The notes beneath the pieces were generated by a model. It made no database searches. It saw only the letters and a program-made list of their open reading frames with translations, and was not told where the DNA came from. Of a DNA stretch of 64,000 nucleotides, positions 48,422 to 56,776 are shown one piece after another. The position numbers and the translations under genes were made by a program. Each line of letters opens with the position of its first letter. Position 1 is the stretch's first letter. This stretch comes from a virus, in the IMG/VR virus record IMGVR_UViG_3300009499_000114, positions 1 to 64,000 of that record; one strand, written 5' to 3'.

Positions 48422-48963
48422 AGATAATGTTCCGTGATGTGCGTTCGGGCAAGCGCAAGGCGGCTATCACCGACCTGGCGAGCATTGCCCGCGCTGAACT
48501 GGAAAAGACTCTGGACAAAAAGGTCAAGCCCGAGTTGATCAGACGCCACGAGAAAATTGTAGAAAGCTGGAAAAACAAGCCGGGCTTCGGGGCGCGGAAA
48601 TATCTGAAGCCGGATCGCATAGAGATTGCGGTATTCCCAACCGGCGAGCACAAGAAGATCTGGGAATACGTAGACAGGGGGACAAAACCACATACGATCA
48701 CGCCCAAGAAAGCCCCGTACCTTAAGTTTCAGTGGGGCGGCAAGGGAAGTTACGTGCCCAAGACGCGACCCTTTCCGTATGCCACGGTCGTGAAAGGCGG
48801 CGGTTACGTTAGGAACGCAAAGACAGTACGTATGCTGAAAGTCAAGCATCCCGGCACGGAACCGCGTAATTTCACAAAGCAAATCGCAGAGAACGTCCAA
48901 CCGGATTTCAAAAGGGAGGTTGAGAACGCTTTCCGGCGCGCACAGCGCAGAGTGAGCGAATAG
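48418..48963 (+). CDS. HK97 gp10-like head-tail/tail completion protein
   Basis: 181 residues, basic, with a long N-terminal helix and the beta core of HK97 gp10-type proteins: WEYVDRGTKPHTITPKKAPY near 80 and LKVKHPGTEPRNFTKQI near 140. The KHPGT and P-x-x-F pattern is the family mark. They cap the tail or link it to the connector. The ATG sits in the stop of the galE remnant. Confidence 0.75.
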   Translation: MKIMFRDVRSGKRKAAITDLASIARAELEKTLDKKVKPELIRRHEKIVESWKNKPGFGARKYLKPDRIEIAVFPTGEHKKIWEYVDRGTKPHTITPKKAPYLKFQWGGKGSYVPKTRPFPYATVVKGGGYVRNAKTVRMLKVKHPGTEPRNFTKQIAENVQPDFKREVENAFRRAQRRVSE

Positions 48964-48975
48964 GAGTGACGGTCA

Positions 48976-50481
48976 ATGGCTGATGACTTGGTTCACAGAA
49001 GTCATGGCAATGTCGACGTGCAGGTGGGCGGACCGGGTAACAACTGGGTCTACCTATCAGCCTGCGGGCGACTGAGCGGCCCGACCGTACCCAGAGGCGG
49101 AACGGAAATCCGGTGGTGCCAAGACCCGCACCGGGCCGGAGGGTTCAAGGTAAGCAGCAAAATCAAGATGGCACCCGACCAAGTGACGGGTGACCTGATG
49201 ACGAAACTGGGTAAGATTGATTACCTGGAGGACCTGGGCTGCCCCTTCGGGCTGCGGGCCAGGTACGCGAAATGCAACGAGCGGGAGGACCCCGCTAACT
49301 ACGACCCGTTCATGCTGAACTACTGCCCGGTTGACTTGACTGAGCATAACTACGAAGACCTGGCAGTGACCGACCCAGGCGAGAACGACGAGATCGTCGT
49401 GACTGCGCCCTGGACAGCTTCTTCAGAATACCGAGTCAAGAAGATCAACGCCTCGCGTGTGGGCACCGCGGCCCAGCTCGGGGACGTGGCGATCAACGAT
49501 ATCGAGTACTGCGACCAGGTGACCTGCGGCGGATACTGCGGTGACCGCAGCGACGGGTGCGCGCTGATGTGGGGCGTGACCGATGCCAACACAGCACCCT
49601 ACGCCAACCCGCAGCTCATCAAGGGTATCAAAGACATGCCGTCCGGCGGCATCACCTTTTCTTACGCGCCCATCCTGGGTCTCAACGGTGATGTCGAGGG
49701 CATCGAGTGTGCAGGTAGCCGCCTGATCGTTTCGTCCAACGCCGACAGCGCGATAGCCTACAACGACCACAAAGGCGACCAGAACGAATGGAACGTGATA
49801 TCCATCGCGCCCATGGCACCGACGGCCAATCACAATGCACTCTATGCGCGGACCGCCCGCGAGATATGGCTGGGTGCTGAGAACGGCTACATCTACAAGT
49901 CCGTAAACGGTGGTCTGACGTGGACGCCGGTCCTCCAGGGCGAGATCACGGGCCAAAACGTCAACGCGGTCTACGCCTATGATAAGGATTTGGTATATGC
50001 AGTCTGCAATGCCGGCATCATGCTCAAATCTGAGGATGGTGGCGGGACGTGGGACGATATCACCGAAATCGCGACCACGGGTGCTGACTTGCTGGTTGTG
50101 ACGGTTCCGCCTGACCGCCCCAAGGAAGTCTATATCGGTACCAATGCCGGGCAGATCTTCAAATCAGAAGATGAGGGGGACACTTTTGCGAACGTCCCGT
50201 TCGACGGCGATGGCATTGGCTCGGTAGACGACATTGAATGGTGCGGCCCGTGCGCGGGGGACATCATGTGGTTCCTGCACAACGACGCCGGGCCGAGGGG
50301 CCGCATCCTGCGCGACCTGTCGGGCGGTGCTGGCGGCGCGGATGTCGAGGTCGTGATGGACTACACCAACGTGCTGCCCAACTCTGTCGAACTGAATGCG
50401 CTCGACTGCTGCGGGGTGAATGAAGCCATCGCTGCCGGTGAGTTGTACGGCACTTACCCGGCAGTGATCAAAGCAAGCTAG
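48976..50481 (+). CDS. Major tail protein with BNR/Ycf48-like propeller
   Basis: 501 residues. The first 200 residues follow the position and length of a siphophage tail tube protein, with SSKIKMAPDQVTGDLMTKLG and many cysteines (EYCDQVTCGGYCGDRSDGC). The second half, residues 240-450, holds BNR/Ycf48-type repeats: IWLGAENGYIYKSVNGGLTW, VYAVCNAGIMLKSEDGGGTW, VYIGTNAGQIFKSEDEGDTF. Each has the S-x-D-x-G-x-T-W box. A beta-propeller displayed along the tail could bind carbohydrate. The fusion has no disrupting start or stop. Confidence 0.65.
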   Translation: MADDLVHRSHGNVDVQVGGPGNNWVYLSACGRLSGPTVPRGGTEIRWCQDPHRAGGFKVSSKIKMAPDQVTGDLMTKLGKIDYLEDLGCPFGLRARYAKCNEREDPANYDPFMLNYCPVDLTEHNYEDLAVTDPGENDEIVVTAPWTASSEYRVKKINASRVGTAAQLGDVAINDIEYCDQVTCGGYCGDRSDGCALMWGVTDANTAPYANPQLIKGIKDMPSGGITFSYAPILGLNGDVEGIECAGSRLIVSSNADSAIAYNDHKGDQNEWNVISIAPMAPTANHNALYARTAREIWLGAENGYIYKSVNGGLTWTPVLQGEITGQNVNAVYAYDKDLVYAVCNAGIMLKSEDGGGTWDDITEIATTGADLLVVTVPPDRPKEVYIGTNAGQIFKSEDEGDTFANVPFDGDGIGSVDDIEWCGPCAGDIMWFLHNDAGPRGRILRDLSGGAGGADVEVVMDYTNVLPNSVELNALDCCGVNEAIAAGELYGTYPAVIKAS

Positions 50482-50492
50482 AGAGGTATGTG

Positions 50493-51095
50493 ATGACGAA
50501 AGCTAGAGAGCTTTTGAAAGGATACGAAATCCACAAGCTGGGGTCGAGCGGGGTGACGGTCAAGATTCTGCCGTTCCCCGCCCGGCTCTACGAGGACATC
50601 CAGGCCGAGGCGTTAAAAGAGTTCCCGGAAGTGGAAGTCCCGCTCAAGACCATCAAGGTGCTAGACGGCACTGAAGAGGTCGAGAATCCAACTGATCCAG
50701 GCTACGTCGAGCAGAAGAGGGCAAGGGATAGAGAGCGCAAGACCTGGACCAGCGAAAAACTACTGACCTACTTGCTTGACTTCTGCATCCAAGTTGATTT
50801 GAAGAAGTGGGAGAAGGTCATGCGGCGGCTGGAAAAGGCGCTTGTGCCATTCTCTAAGGATTCCGACGAGCGCAGGGTGGAATTCCTGACGCGCTATGCT
50901 ATCGTGACCAAGTCCGAGTACGAGATGCTGCTCATCAAGTCACTAGCCCAGACTTATATTGACAACCCGGAGGTGGCCGCGCGGCTGGAGACTTTTCAAC
51001 GTGAGGTGGAACGGGCAGCCGATATTGACGCTGATGCATCCGGCGCTGATGGAGACGAGCGGCTGGACGTACAGCCCGAGGTTGAGGCAACTTAA
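50493..51095 (+). CDS. Tail assembly chaperone (G-type)
   Basis: About 200 residues, located between tail tube and tape measure, the site of tail chaperone genes. It is acidic with a helical core (LLTYLLDFCIQVDLKKWEKVMRRLEKAL and so on). It shares an overlapping second frame (51034-51270) rich in charged helix. These pairs wrap the tape measure protein during tail building. ATG 50493 follows GAGAGG. Confidence 0.6.
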   Translation: MTKARELLKGYEIHKLGSSGVTVKILPFPARLYEDIQAEALKEFPEVEVPLKTIKVLDGTEEVENPTDPGYVEQKRARDRERKTWTSEKLLTYLLDFCIQVDLKKWEKVMRRLEKALVPFSKDSDERRVEFLTRYAIVTKSEYEMLLIKSLAQTYIDNPEVAARLETFQREVERAADIDADASGADGDERLDVQPEVEAT

Positions 51096-51270
51096 GGCGG
51101 CCCGGTGGTGGGGGTGCGACACGCCGGGCACGTTTGACGAACTGAGCAAGTCGGAGAAGTTGGACATCTTGGCCGCCTACGAAGTAGGCTGGCGTGAGAG
51201 TGCCGTGAACAACTACGAGGCGCAGAAGAAAGCCGAGCGGGAAGCCAAGCAGAAAAGCAAGGGGAAGTAA
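51034..51270 (+). CDS. Tail chaperone second frame (T extension)
   Basis: In the +1 frame relative to the chaperone. Expressed by a frameshift (candidate slip at CCC-GAG, 51075-51080) or by reinitiation at ATG 51034 or 51049. The product, FDELSKSEKLDILAAYEVGW then a Lys/Ala/Glu-rich end, resembles the T domain fused to G in siphophages. Those normally use a -1 shift; here +1 or -2 would be needed. Confidence 0.5.
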   Translation: MHPALMETSGWTYSPRLRQLKAARWWGCDTPGTFDELSKSEKLDILAAYEVGWRESAVNNYEAQKKAEREAKQKSKGK

Positions 51271-51276
51271 ACGAAC

Positions 51277-53748
51277 ATGGCTGATCTGCCGGAAGTCGGC
51301 CTGAAGGCCATCGTCGAGGGAATAGACAAATACCTGAAGGACCTTGAATCCGTCGCGGACGGGTACGACGAAATCGCAGGCGAGACGGCGGAAGTGACCG
51401 CTACCTCGGGTAAGGCGTCGGCTGCGCTGGACAAAGTGGGCGGCGTGGCGGCCGGAATTGCCACAGGTGGTTTGGCACTACTGGCAACGGCAGTGGTGGG
51501 CATCGCGGCCGGCATCGTCGGGATGACCACAGCCGGCGCAAAATGGGCGTCCGAATTCGGCGAAGACATGGCGCTGGTCCAGGCGCAGACAGGCGCAACT
51601 GACGAGGAATTGGCAAAATTCAAGGAGACCGCCGAAGCTGTCTACAAGTTGGGCCTGGGTGAGACTTTTGAGGATGTGGCGCAGGCTATGGCGACTACCG
51701 AGCGTATAACCGGGGCTGAAGGTGAAGCGCTTGAGACTTTGACCAGAGACGGCTTGACCTTGGCTGAAGTATTTGACAAAGACATCAACGAGACGATGCG
51801 GGCCACTAACAAGATGATGGACCAATTAGGGGTTGAGGGCGGAGAAGCCATCGACCTGATCACGGTCGCCCTCCAAGAAACGGGTGATCCGGCTGACGAC
51901 TTGCTAGATACCATCAACGAATATGCTGCTAACTTTGAGGATGCAGGCTACACCGGCAAGACAATGATGAATACGCTTGTTGCCGGTTTAGAAGCCGGGG
52001 CCTGGAACTTCGACAAGGTAGGTGACGCGGTACGTGAATTTAATATCCGGCTAACCGACGGGTCTGAAACTAGCTCAGAAGCTCTTCAGGCTTTGACAGG
52101 CGATAGCGAGGGGTTTCTGGATGAATTAAGTAAAGGGACCATCACCGGTGCAGACGCCATGGGTATCCTAAATACCAAACTGCGCGGAGTAGAAGATCCT
52201 CTAGAGCGTAATAGGTTGGGTGTTGCGCTATATGGCTCTATGTGGGAAGATATGGGGGCTGATACCATTTTGTCTTTGGATACGACGGTTGATGCTTTGG
52301 AAAGGACTGAAGGTGCAACTGAGCAAGCACGGAAAGTAGTGAAAACAGGGCTGCGCCCTGCTTGGGAAGGGCTGAAGCGGACGCTCAAAGTGAGCATGGC
52401 CGAGGGGTTTGAGCCCGTCCTGACGACTCTCGTTGAGAAACTAACTCCCGCCTTTGAGACTTTCGCGACCTGGCTGGAGGGACCGGGGCAGGAAGTCCTG
52501 GAATCGTTCGGCACATTCATCGCCGAGACCTTGGGGCCAGCGCTTGAGAAGTTGGGGCCTTTCTTGGAAGAGACGGTATTGCCAGCCCTGGTCCGATTCG
52601 GCGACTGGTTCACGGAAAAAGGCATCCCAGCCATGAAGGATCTCGGGGAATGGGTAGAAGACAAACTGATGCCGGCGCTGGCCGAGATATGGGATTGGGT
52701 TAAGGTAAACGGACCGAAAATCTGGCGCATCGTCAAGCTAGTGTCAGAAAGAATCGGAGAGATCATCGAAACTGTCAGTTTAATCATTGAGGAGTTCGTC
52801 GAGATCGTGGACACGATCAAGGAAACGTGGGAAGACGCGCTTGAGGCCGTCGAAGATTTCAAGGAGGACTTCAAGGAAGCAGTCCAGGCTATCATGGATG
52901 CGATGATAGAGGCTATCGAAGACGCTGCCGATAAGGTAAAAACTGCCTTTGCCAATACAGTAGGGAAAGCCGTTACCTGGCTAAAAACTGATGTAGCAAG
53001 TGGTGACCTTGCAGAAAGATTGAAAACGATAGGAAGTAGCCTGCTGGACAGGCTGAGCGAAGGCATCGAATCGGTGACGACCCTGGGCGGCGACCTGATA
53101 AAAATCGTGGTCAAAGCTGTGACGACTTTGTTCCAGAGCGCCTACAACTTAGGAGGTGCAATCCGCACCAGTTTAGAAACGGTCGGAAAGAAATTGATTG
53201 ATAATATCATCGCTGGAGTTGGAAAGACGACTGAAGGGGAGGAAAGTTTGGCATCCAGACTCATCGTAGTAGTGACGGATGCAATAATTAGCTTTGCCGC
53301 CTGGGTAAGTAGTAAATATTTTGGTATCGGTAAGCGAATATACGAAGCTGGTAAGGACATCATCGGCGGCATCGTTGAGGGCTTGAAGGCAGCGGCCAGC
53401 AAGGTGTGGGAGACGCTCAAGAAAATCATCGAGGATGCGGTGGGGAACGTCTTCGACTTCTTCGGGGTCGAGTATTCGCCCTCGACGTTGTTCATGGAAG
53501 TCGGCAAGGACATCATGCGCGGCCTGGAGCTGGGCCTAGCGTCTCAGGTCCCCGTCGTCGCGGCCCAGTTGCAGGCGGCGATATCTGCGCCAGCGGCGGT
53601 GGTGGCCCCGGCGATGGGAGCGATGAATACTGTTACGAACTATTACAATAACTACGACATGGGCGGCAACACCTTCGCCGGTACGATGGGCGAGGCCGAG
53701 TTCGATGCGCGGGTGGAGCGTGCCATTCGGCACGGACTCGCCAGATGA
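51277..53748 (+). CDS. Tape measure protein
   Basis: 823 residues, the longest tail gene apart from the distal tail protein. It has an N-terminal coiled-coil section and a hydrophobic region (GVAAGIATGGLALLATAVVG, residues 50-70). A typical tape measure segment follows (EDMALVQAQTGATDEELAKFKETAEAV, about 90-115), then long helices to the C-terminus (ETVSLIIEEFVEIVDTIKETWEDALEAVEDFKED). It fixes tail length and passes through the tube at injection. Length here would predict a short tail, near 120 nm, by the usual 0.15 nm per residue rule. The 5' neighbour is the chaperone pair. Confidence 0.85.
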   Translation: MADLPEVGLKAIVEGIDKYLKDLESVADGYDEIAGETAEVTATSGKASAALDKVGGVAAGIATGGLALLATAVVGIAAGIVGMTTAGAKWASEFGEDMALVQAQTGATDEELAKFKETAEAVYKLGLGETFEDVAQAMATTERITGAEGEALETLTRDGLTLAEVFDKDINETMRATNKMMDQLGVEGGEAIDLITVALQETGDPADDLLDTINEYAANFEDAGYTGKTMMNTLVAGLEAGAWNFDKVGDAVREFNIRLTDGSETSSEALQALTGDSEGFLDELSKGTITGADAMGILNTKLRGVEDPLERNRLGVALYGSMWEDMGADTILSLDTTVDALERTEGATEQARKVVKTGLRPAWEGLKRTLKVSMAEGFEPVLTTLVEKLTPAFETFATWLEGPGQEVLESFGTFIAETLGPALEKLGPFLEETVLPALVRFGDWFTEKGIPAMKDLGEWVEDKLMPALAEIWDWVKVNGPKIWRIVKLVSERIGEIIETVSLIIEEFVEIVDTIKETWEDALEAVEDFKEDFKEAVQAIMDAMIEAIEDAADKVKTAFANTVGKAVTWLKTDVASGDLAERLKTIGSSLLDRLSEGIESVTTLGGDLIKIVVKAVTTLFQSAYNLGGAIRTSLETVGKKLIDNIIAGVGKTTEGEESLASRLIVVVTDAIISFAAWVSSKYFGIGKRIYEAGKDIIGGIVEGLKAAASKVWETLKKIIEDAVGNVFDFFGVEYSPSTLFMEVGKDIMRGLELGLASQVPVVAAQLQAAISAPAAVVAPAMGAMNTVTNYYNNYDMGGNTFAGTMGEAEFDARVERAIRHGLAR

Positions 53749-53763
53749 ATACCCTGGGAGGGT

Positions 53764-56700
53764 ATGCAGATGAGAAGAGTCTTGTTTGCAGTACTACTTT
53801 TTTTACTTGTCGCGATCCCGTCGCAGGCGCAGGGGCCGGGCACGACAATTTTTCTGCCGATAGTCTGGAAGGGAGGCGGCATGGCATCTACTTCTGACGC
53901 GATACTTCGCATCACCGACGGAACCCGGACGGTGGACTTGCTGGGATCCGACGGCGGATTCAAATTGGATGACCCGTACTGGCGACCAGCGATAGCCCAG
54001 TTGAAAGGCGGGGGCGATTACGCCGATTCGCGGTTGGCACCCGGGCGTAGGCTGGTGAGTGCTGAGTACAATAATGTGACGGAATCCTTTCCCCTGATCG
54101 CTAGCGGCAAGGACCAGGACAAGGCTATTCGTTCCATTCGCGAGGCTTTACAGCTCATGCGCCAGGCGTCGGATTACTGGACGACACCTTACGAATACGA
54201 TGATGTATGGATTGAGGTACGTCCTGCCTGCGATGATTGCCTGACGGGTTACGCGAGGGCGATAAAGGGGAGCATCCCCGAACTGGATAACGTTTTTGGG
54301 CAGCCTTTCTATTCCGGCATGAACGAAGCGGTCATGCGGGGCCTCACGCTGCTCGTGGAGAGGGAACCGTTCTGGCGAGGGACTGAGCCGGGGGAGATAA
54401 TCGGCCCGCTATATAACCTGCTGAGGAACCCCGACTTTGAGCTGTGGAATTTCGGCGCGGGCGACAGCCAGCCCGATTCGTGGGACGATATAGAAGTAGC
54501 GGGTGTCGTTGGCACGAACAACCGGCAGGACGTGGCCCCGAAGTGGGGCGACCATGCATTGCGGGTGGATGTGACCGGCAGCATAGCGGTCAACGACACG
54601 AAGGGTGTACATCAGACTGTTACAGGGACCAGGAACGGCATGACTTACACCGTGCTGGCCTGGGTGCGGAACGACGGTATCACGAATGGGGTCGGGCGGA
54701 TACTGATCACTTACGGTCTCAAGCAACTGGAACTCTATCGAGGGGCTGTCATGCATGGCTGGACGCTGTACGCGGACACGTTCACGACCGGGGTCGGTGA
54801 CGTGGTAGGGTTCAATTGCGAGATACTAGTGACCGGGGCCAATACAGTAGGCACAGTCTACTTCGACTCGCTGATGCTACTGGAAGGCGACTGGACGACG
54901 GAAGCCCAAAATGGGACATTACCCTATATGTCATCTTCTCACATCGTCAATCACTGGGACCAACCGACCGGGATAATTGATGAGGGAGACATCAACTGGG
55001 TAGATGCCTGGAATGTGCCGGGCGACGTGCCAGCTCTGGTACGATTGGAGGTTTTGAATAACTCCGAACCAACTGATTCCGCAGACCCAGCAGAGATTTA
55101 TAATTCTGTTCGAATTGGACAACGACGCATATGGAACGTCCTGATATTTGATAATTATCACGATCCAGTCGGAGTAGCTGACAATGCCTGTTCTAGTGAT
55201 GACCGGATCAACTTTACTCCAACTGTAGACTGGACCGATATCACAACACAAACTATTGTCGGGGGCGTAACTGCGCTTAGCAACGAAGGACGGTTCCGGG
55301 TGTTTTGCCGAGTCTATGATGCAAAAGCAGGTGGTGATCCGACCCTAGAATTGCGGCTAAGATACTGGCTTGGCACAGAAGCTGTTAATGTCAAAACCTT
55401 GAAAGGCGTAAAGGTTCCAGTGCGTGCTCAGTGGACGGCTGTGAACCTGACACCCAATGCGGCGATGATTTTTGATGCAAAGTTTAATGCAGATCCGCCT
55501 GGCACGTTGGGTTATACTATTCAGGCACGGCGTCCAACAGGAGCTGGCGATGCGAGGCTTGACCACTGTCTCGCTCTTCCGACTGACGGCGGCTATTTCC
55601 AGGCTATTATTGATCCTGCTCTCAGATATCAAAATTCATTGGTTCTTGATAGTACTGCTTCCATCACTATAGCTGCTGAGAGTCTTCGGTCTGGTTGGAC
55701 TCGGATTTTTGCTCCGGCTGGCGGTCTTAATGCGAGAGCTCTCAAATTCTTCAAGGGTCATTTGTACGTCTCCATTGAGACTGCCGCGTTGCCTATGATG
55801 ATCTACCGCTACTCAAATAATGTGTTTACCCCCGTACTCACATCAGCCATCGCGAATGGCTATTGTGACGAAATGGAAATTTATCATGAAAAACTTTATG
55901 TATCTCAGCATGATCTAGGGGGAGGAGGACAAGCACGAATCTATTCAACATCAGATGGCATTTCTTGGACACAAGAAGTGACTTTGGGTGTAGAACAGAT
56001 TTTTGGACTGAAATCCTTTGACGGATATCTGTGGATAAGTGCTTTTGATTTAGCAGGGCTAACTGGTTACATCTACTCCTGGGATGGTACTGCTTTAGTT
56101 CAGCGTTATACTCGTGCAGGAGCGGGTAACACATTAACTGTTTGTAGCAATGCGTTGTATGGTAGTATTGGATCAGATGTTATAGAATATTCACCGGTGA
56201 CCGGGATTTGGCAAATCATTGGTAGTACTACATTTCTAGCACGTACCTTGGGAACATTTGAGGGAAAAGTATACGTCGGTGGTGGACCCTGGTGGTCAGA
56301 ACCGCTTTGGTCTTACGACGGTACTGTCTTGCACCAAGTTTTTAATACACCGGAAATTCGAGATTGGTATGCGCTTCAAGAATACAACGGAAGATTTTAC
56401 GCGGGAGGTGAGGGCGGGGGTACTGCACCTGTTTTTGTTACTGATGACGGTGTGACTTGGACCGCGGTTTATGATCCATCTGGCTTTACTACACAAGATT
56501 TTACTGTAGGTGAAGGGTTACTTTACATGGCAGCGGGTTTTGGAGGGGCAGAAGTCTACGTCTATACTGAGGACGCAGTACGATATTCAATACCGGATTT
56601 TCAGACATCTGGAGGCTTCCCGACTGCACCCAACCGCGACTTGCCAAATATCCCGCACAGACATCGGTGGGTGTTCAGCTACGACAGGGAGGACTTCGTC

Positions 56701-56775
56701 AACGCCAAGGACGACGCGGCATTAGTTGGAATTGGGTATGTACCACGATATTTATCTTTGAGAGGTCACGACTAA
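53764..56775 (+). CDS. Distal tail protein with N-terminal signal peptide and receptor-binding domains
   Basis: Up to 1003 residues. Residues 1-39 form a secretion signal (RRVLFAVLLFLLVAIPSQAQ) followed by GTTIFLPIVWKG. The known-type distal tail domain starts at MASTSDAILRITDGTRTVDL (M40) and continues to about residue 210. A carbohydrate-binding-like beta sandwich follows (NPDFELWNFGAGDSQPDSWD, near 225), then a beta-rich, AT-richer stretch (bases about 54910-56640). That part has kelch-like strands and is a likely receptor-binding part acquired separately. ATGs at 53764 and 53770 follow GGGAGGG. The ATG at 53881 is an alternative start. Confidence 0.6.
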   Translation: MQMRRVLFAVLLFLLVAIPSQAQGPGTTIFLPIVWKGGGMASTSDAILRITDGTRTVDLLGSDGGFKLDDPYWRPAIAQLKGGGDYADSRLAPGRRLVSAEYNNVTESFPLIASGKDQDKAIRSIREALQLMRQASDYWTTPYEYDDVWIEVRPACDDCLTGYARAIKGSIPELDNVFGQPFYSGMNEAVMRGLTLLVEREPFWRGTEPGEIIGPLYNLLRNPDFELWNFGAGDSQPDSWDDIEVAGVVGTNNRQDVAPKWGDHALRVDVTGSIAVNDTKGVHQTVTGTRNGMTYTVLAWVRNDGITNGVGRILITYGLKQLELYRGAVMHGWTLYADTFTTGVGDVVGFNCEILVTGANTVGTVYFDSLMLLEGDWTTEAQNGTLPYMSSSHIVNHWDQPTGIIDEGDINWVDAWNVPGDVPALVRLEVLNNSEPTDSADPAEIYNSVRIGQRRIWNVLIFDNYHDPVGVADNACSSDDRINFTPTVDWTDITTQTIVGGVTALSNEGRFRVFCRVYDAKAGGDPTLELRLRYWLGTEAVNVKTLKGVKVPVRAQWTAVNLTPNAAMIFDAKFNADPPGTLGYTIQARRPTGAGDARLDHCLALPTDGGYFQAIIDPALRYQNSLVLDSTASITIAAESLRSGWTRIFAPAGGLNARALKFFKGHLYVSIETAALPMMIYRYSNNVFTPVLTSAIANGYCDEMEIYHEKLYVSQHDLGGGGQARIYSTSDGISWTQEVTLGVEQIFGLKSFDGYLWISAFDLAGLTGYIYSWDGTALVQRYTRAGAGNTLTVCSNALYGSIGSDVIEYSPVTGIWQIIGSTTFLARTLGTFEGKVYVGGGPWWSEPLWSYDGTVLHQVFNTPEIRDWYALQEYNGRFYAGGEGGGTAPVFVTDDGVTWTAVYDPSGFTTQDFTVGEGLLYMAAGFGGAEVYVYTEDAVRYSIPDFQTSGGFPTAPNRDLPNIPHRHRWVFSYDREDFVNAKDDAALVGIGYVPRYLSLRGHD
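53881..56775 (+). CDS. Internal in-frame start of distal tail protein
   Basis: AAGGGAGG at 53869-53876 lies four bases before an in-frame ATG at 53881. From here the 964-residue product begins MASTSDAILRI, the natural start for a cytoplasmically assembled tail protein. The 39-residue secretion-signal form from 53764 would be exported, so the two starts would give different fates. This site is probably the functional start of the tail protein. Confidence 0.6.
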   Translation: MASTSDAILRITDGTRTVDLLGSDGGFKLDDPYWRPAIAQLKGGGDYADSRLAPGRRLVSAEYNNVTESFPLIASGKDQDKAIRSIREALQLMRQASDYWTTPYEYDDVWIEVRPACDDCLTGYARAIKGSIPELDNVFGQPFYSGMNEAVMRGLTLLVEREPFWRGTEPGEIIGPLYNLLRNPDFELWNFGAGDSQPDSWDDIEVAGVVGTNNRQDVAPKWGDHALRVDVTGSIAVNDTKGVHQTVTGTRNGMTYTVLAWVRNDGITNGVGRILITYGLKQLELYRGAVMHGWTLYADTFTTGVGDVVGFNCEILVTGANTVGTVYFDSLMLLEGDWTTEAQNGTLPYMSSSHIVNHWDQPTGIIDEGDINWVDAWNVPGDVPALVRLEVLNNSEPTDSADPAEIYNSVRIGQRRIWNVLIFDNYHDPVGVADNACSSDDRINFTPTVDWTDITTQTIVGGVTALSNEGRFRVFCRVYDAKAGGDPTLELRLRYWLGTEAVNVKTLKGVKVPVRAQWTAVNLTPNAAMIFDAKFNADPPGTLGYTIQARRPTGAGDARLDHCLALPTDGGYFQAIIDPALRYQNSLVLDSTASITIAAESLRSGWTRIFAPAGGLNARALKFFKGHLYVSIETAALPMMIYRYSNNVFTPVLTSAIANGYCDEMEIYHEKLYVSQHDLGGGGQARIYSTSDGISWTQEVTLGVEQIFGLKSFDGYLWISAFDLAGLTGYIYSWDGTALVQRYTRAGAGNTLTVCSNALYGSIGSDVIEYSPVTGIWQIIGSTTFLARTLGTFEGKVYVGGGPWWSEPLWSYDGTVLHQVFNTPEIRDWYALQEYNGRFYAGGEGGGTAPVFVTDDGVTWTAVYDPSGFTTQDFTVGEGLLYMAAGFGGAEVYVYTEDAVRYSIPDFQTSGGFPTAPNRDLPNIPHRHRWVFSYDREDFVNAKDDAALVGIGYVPRYLSLRGHD

Positions 56776-56776
56776 C

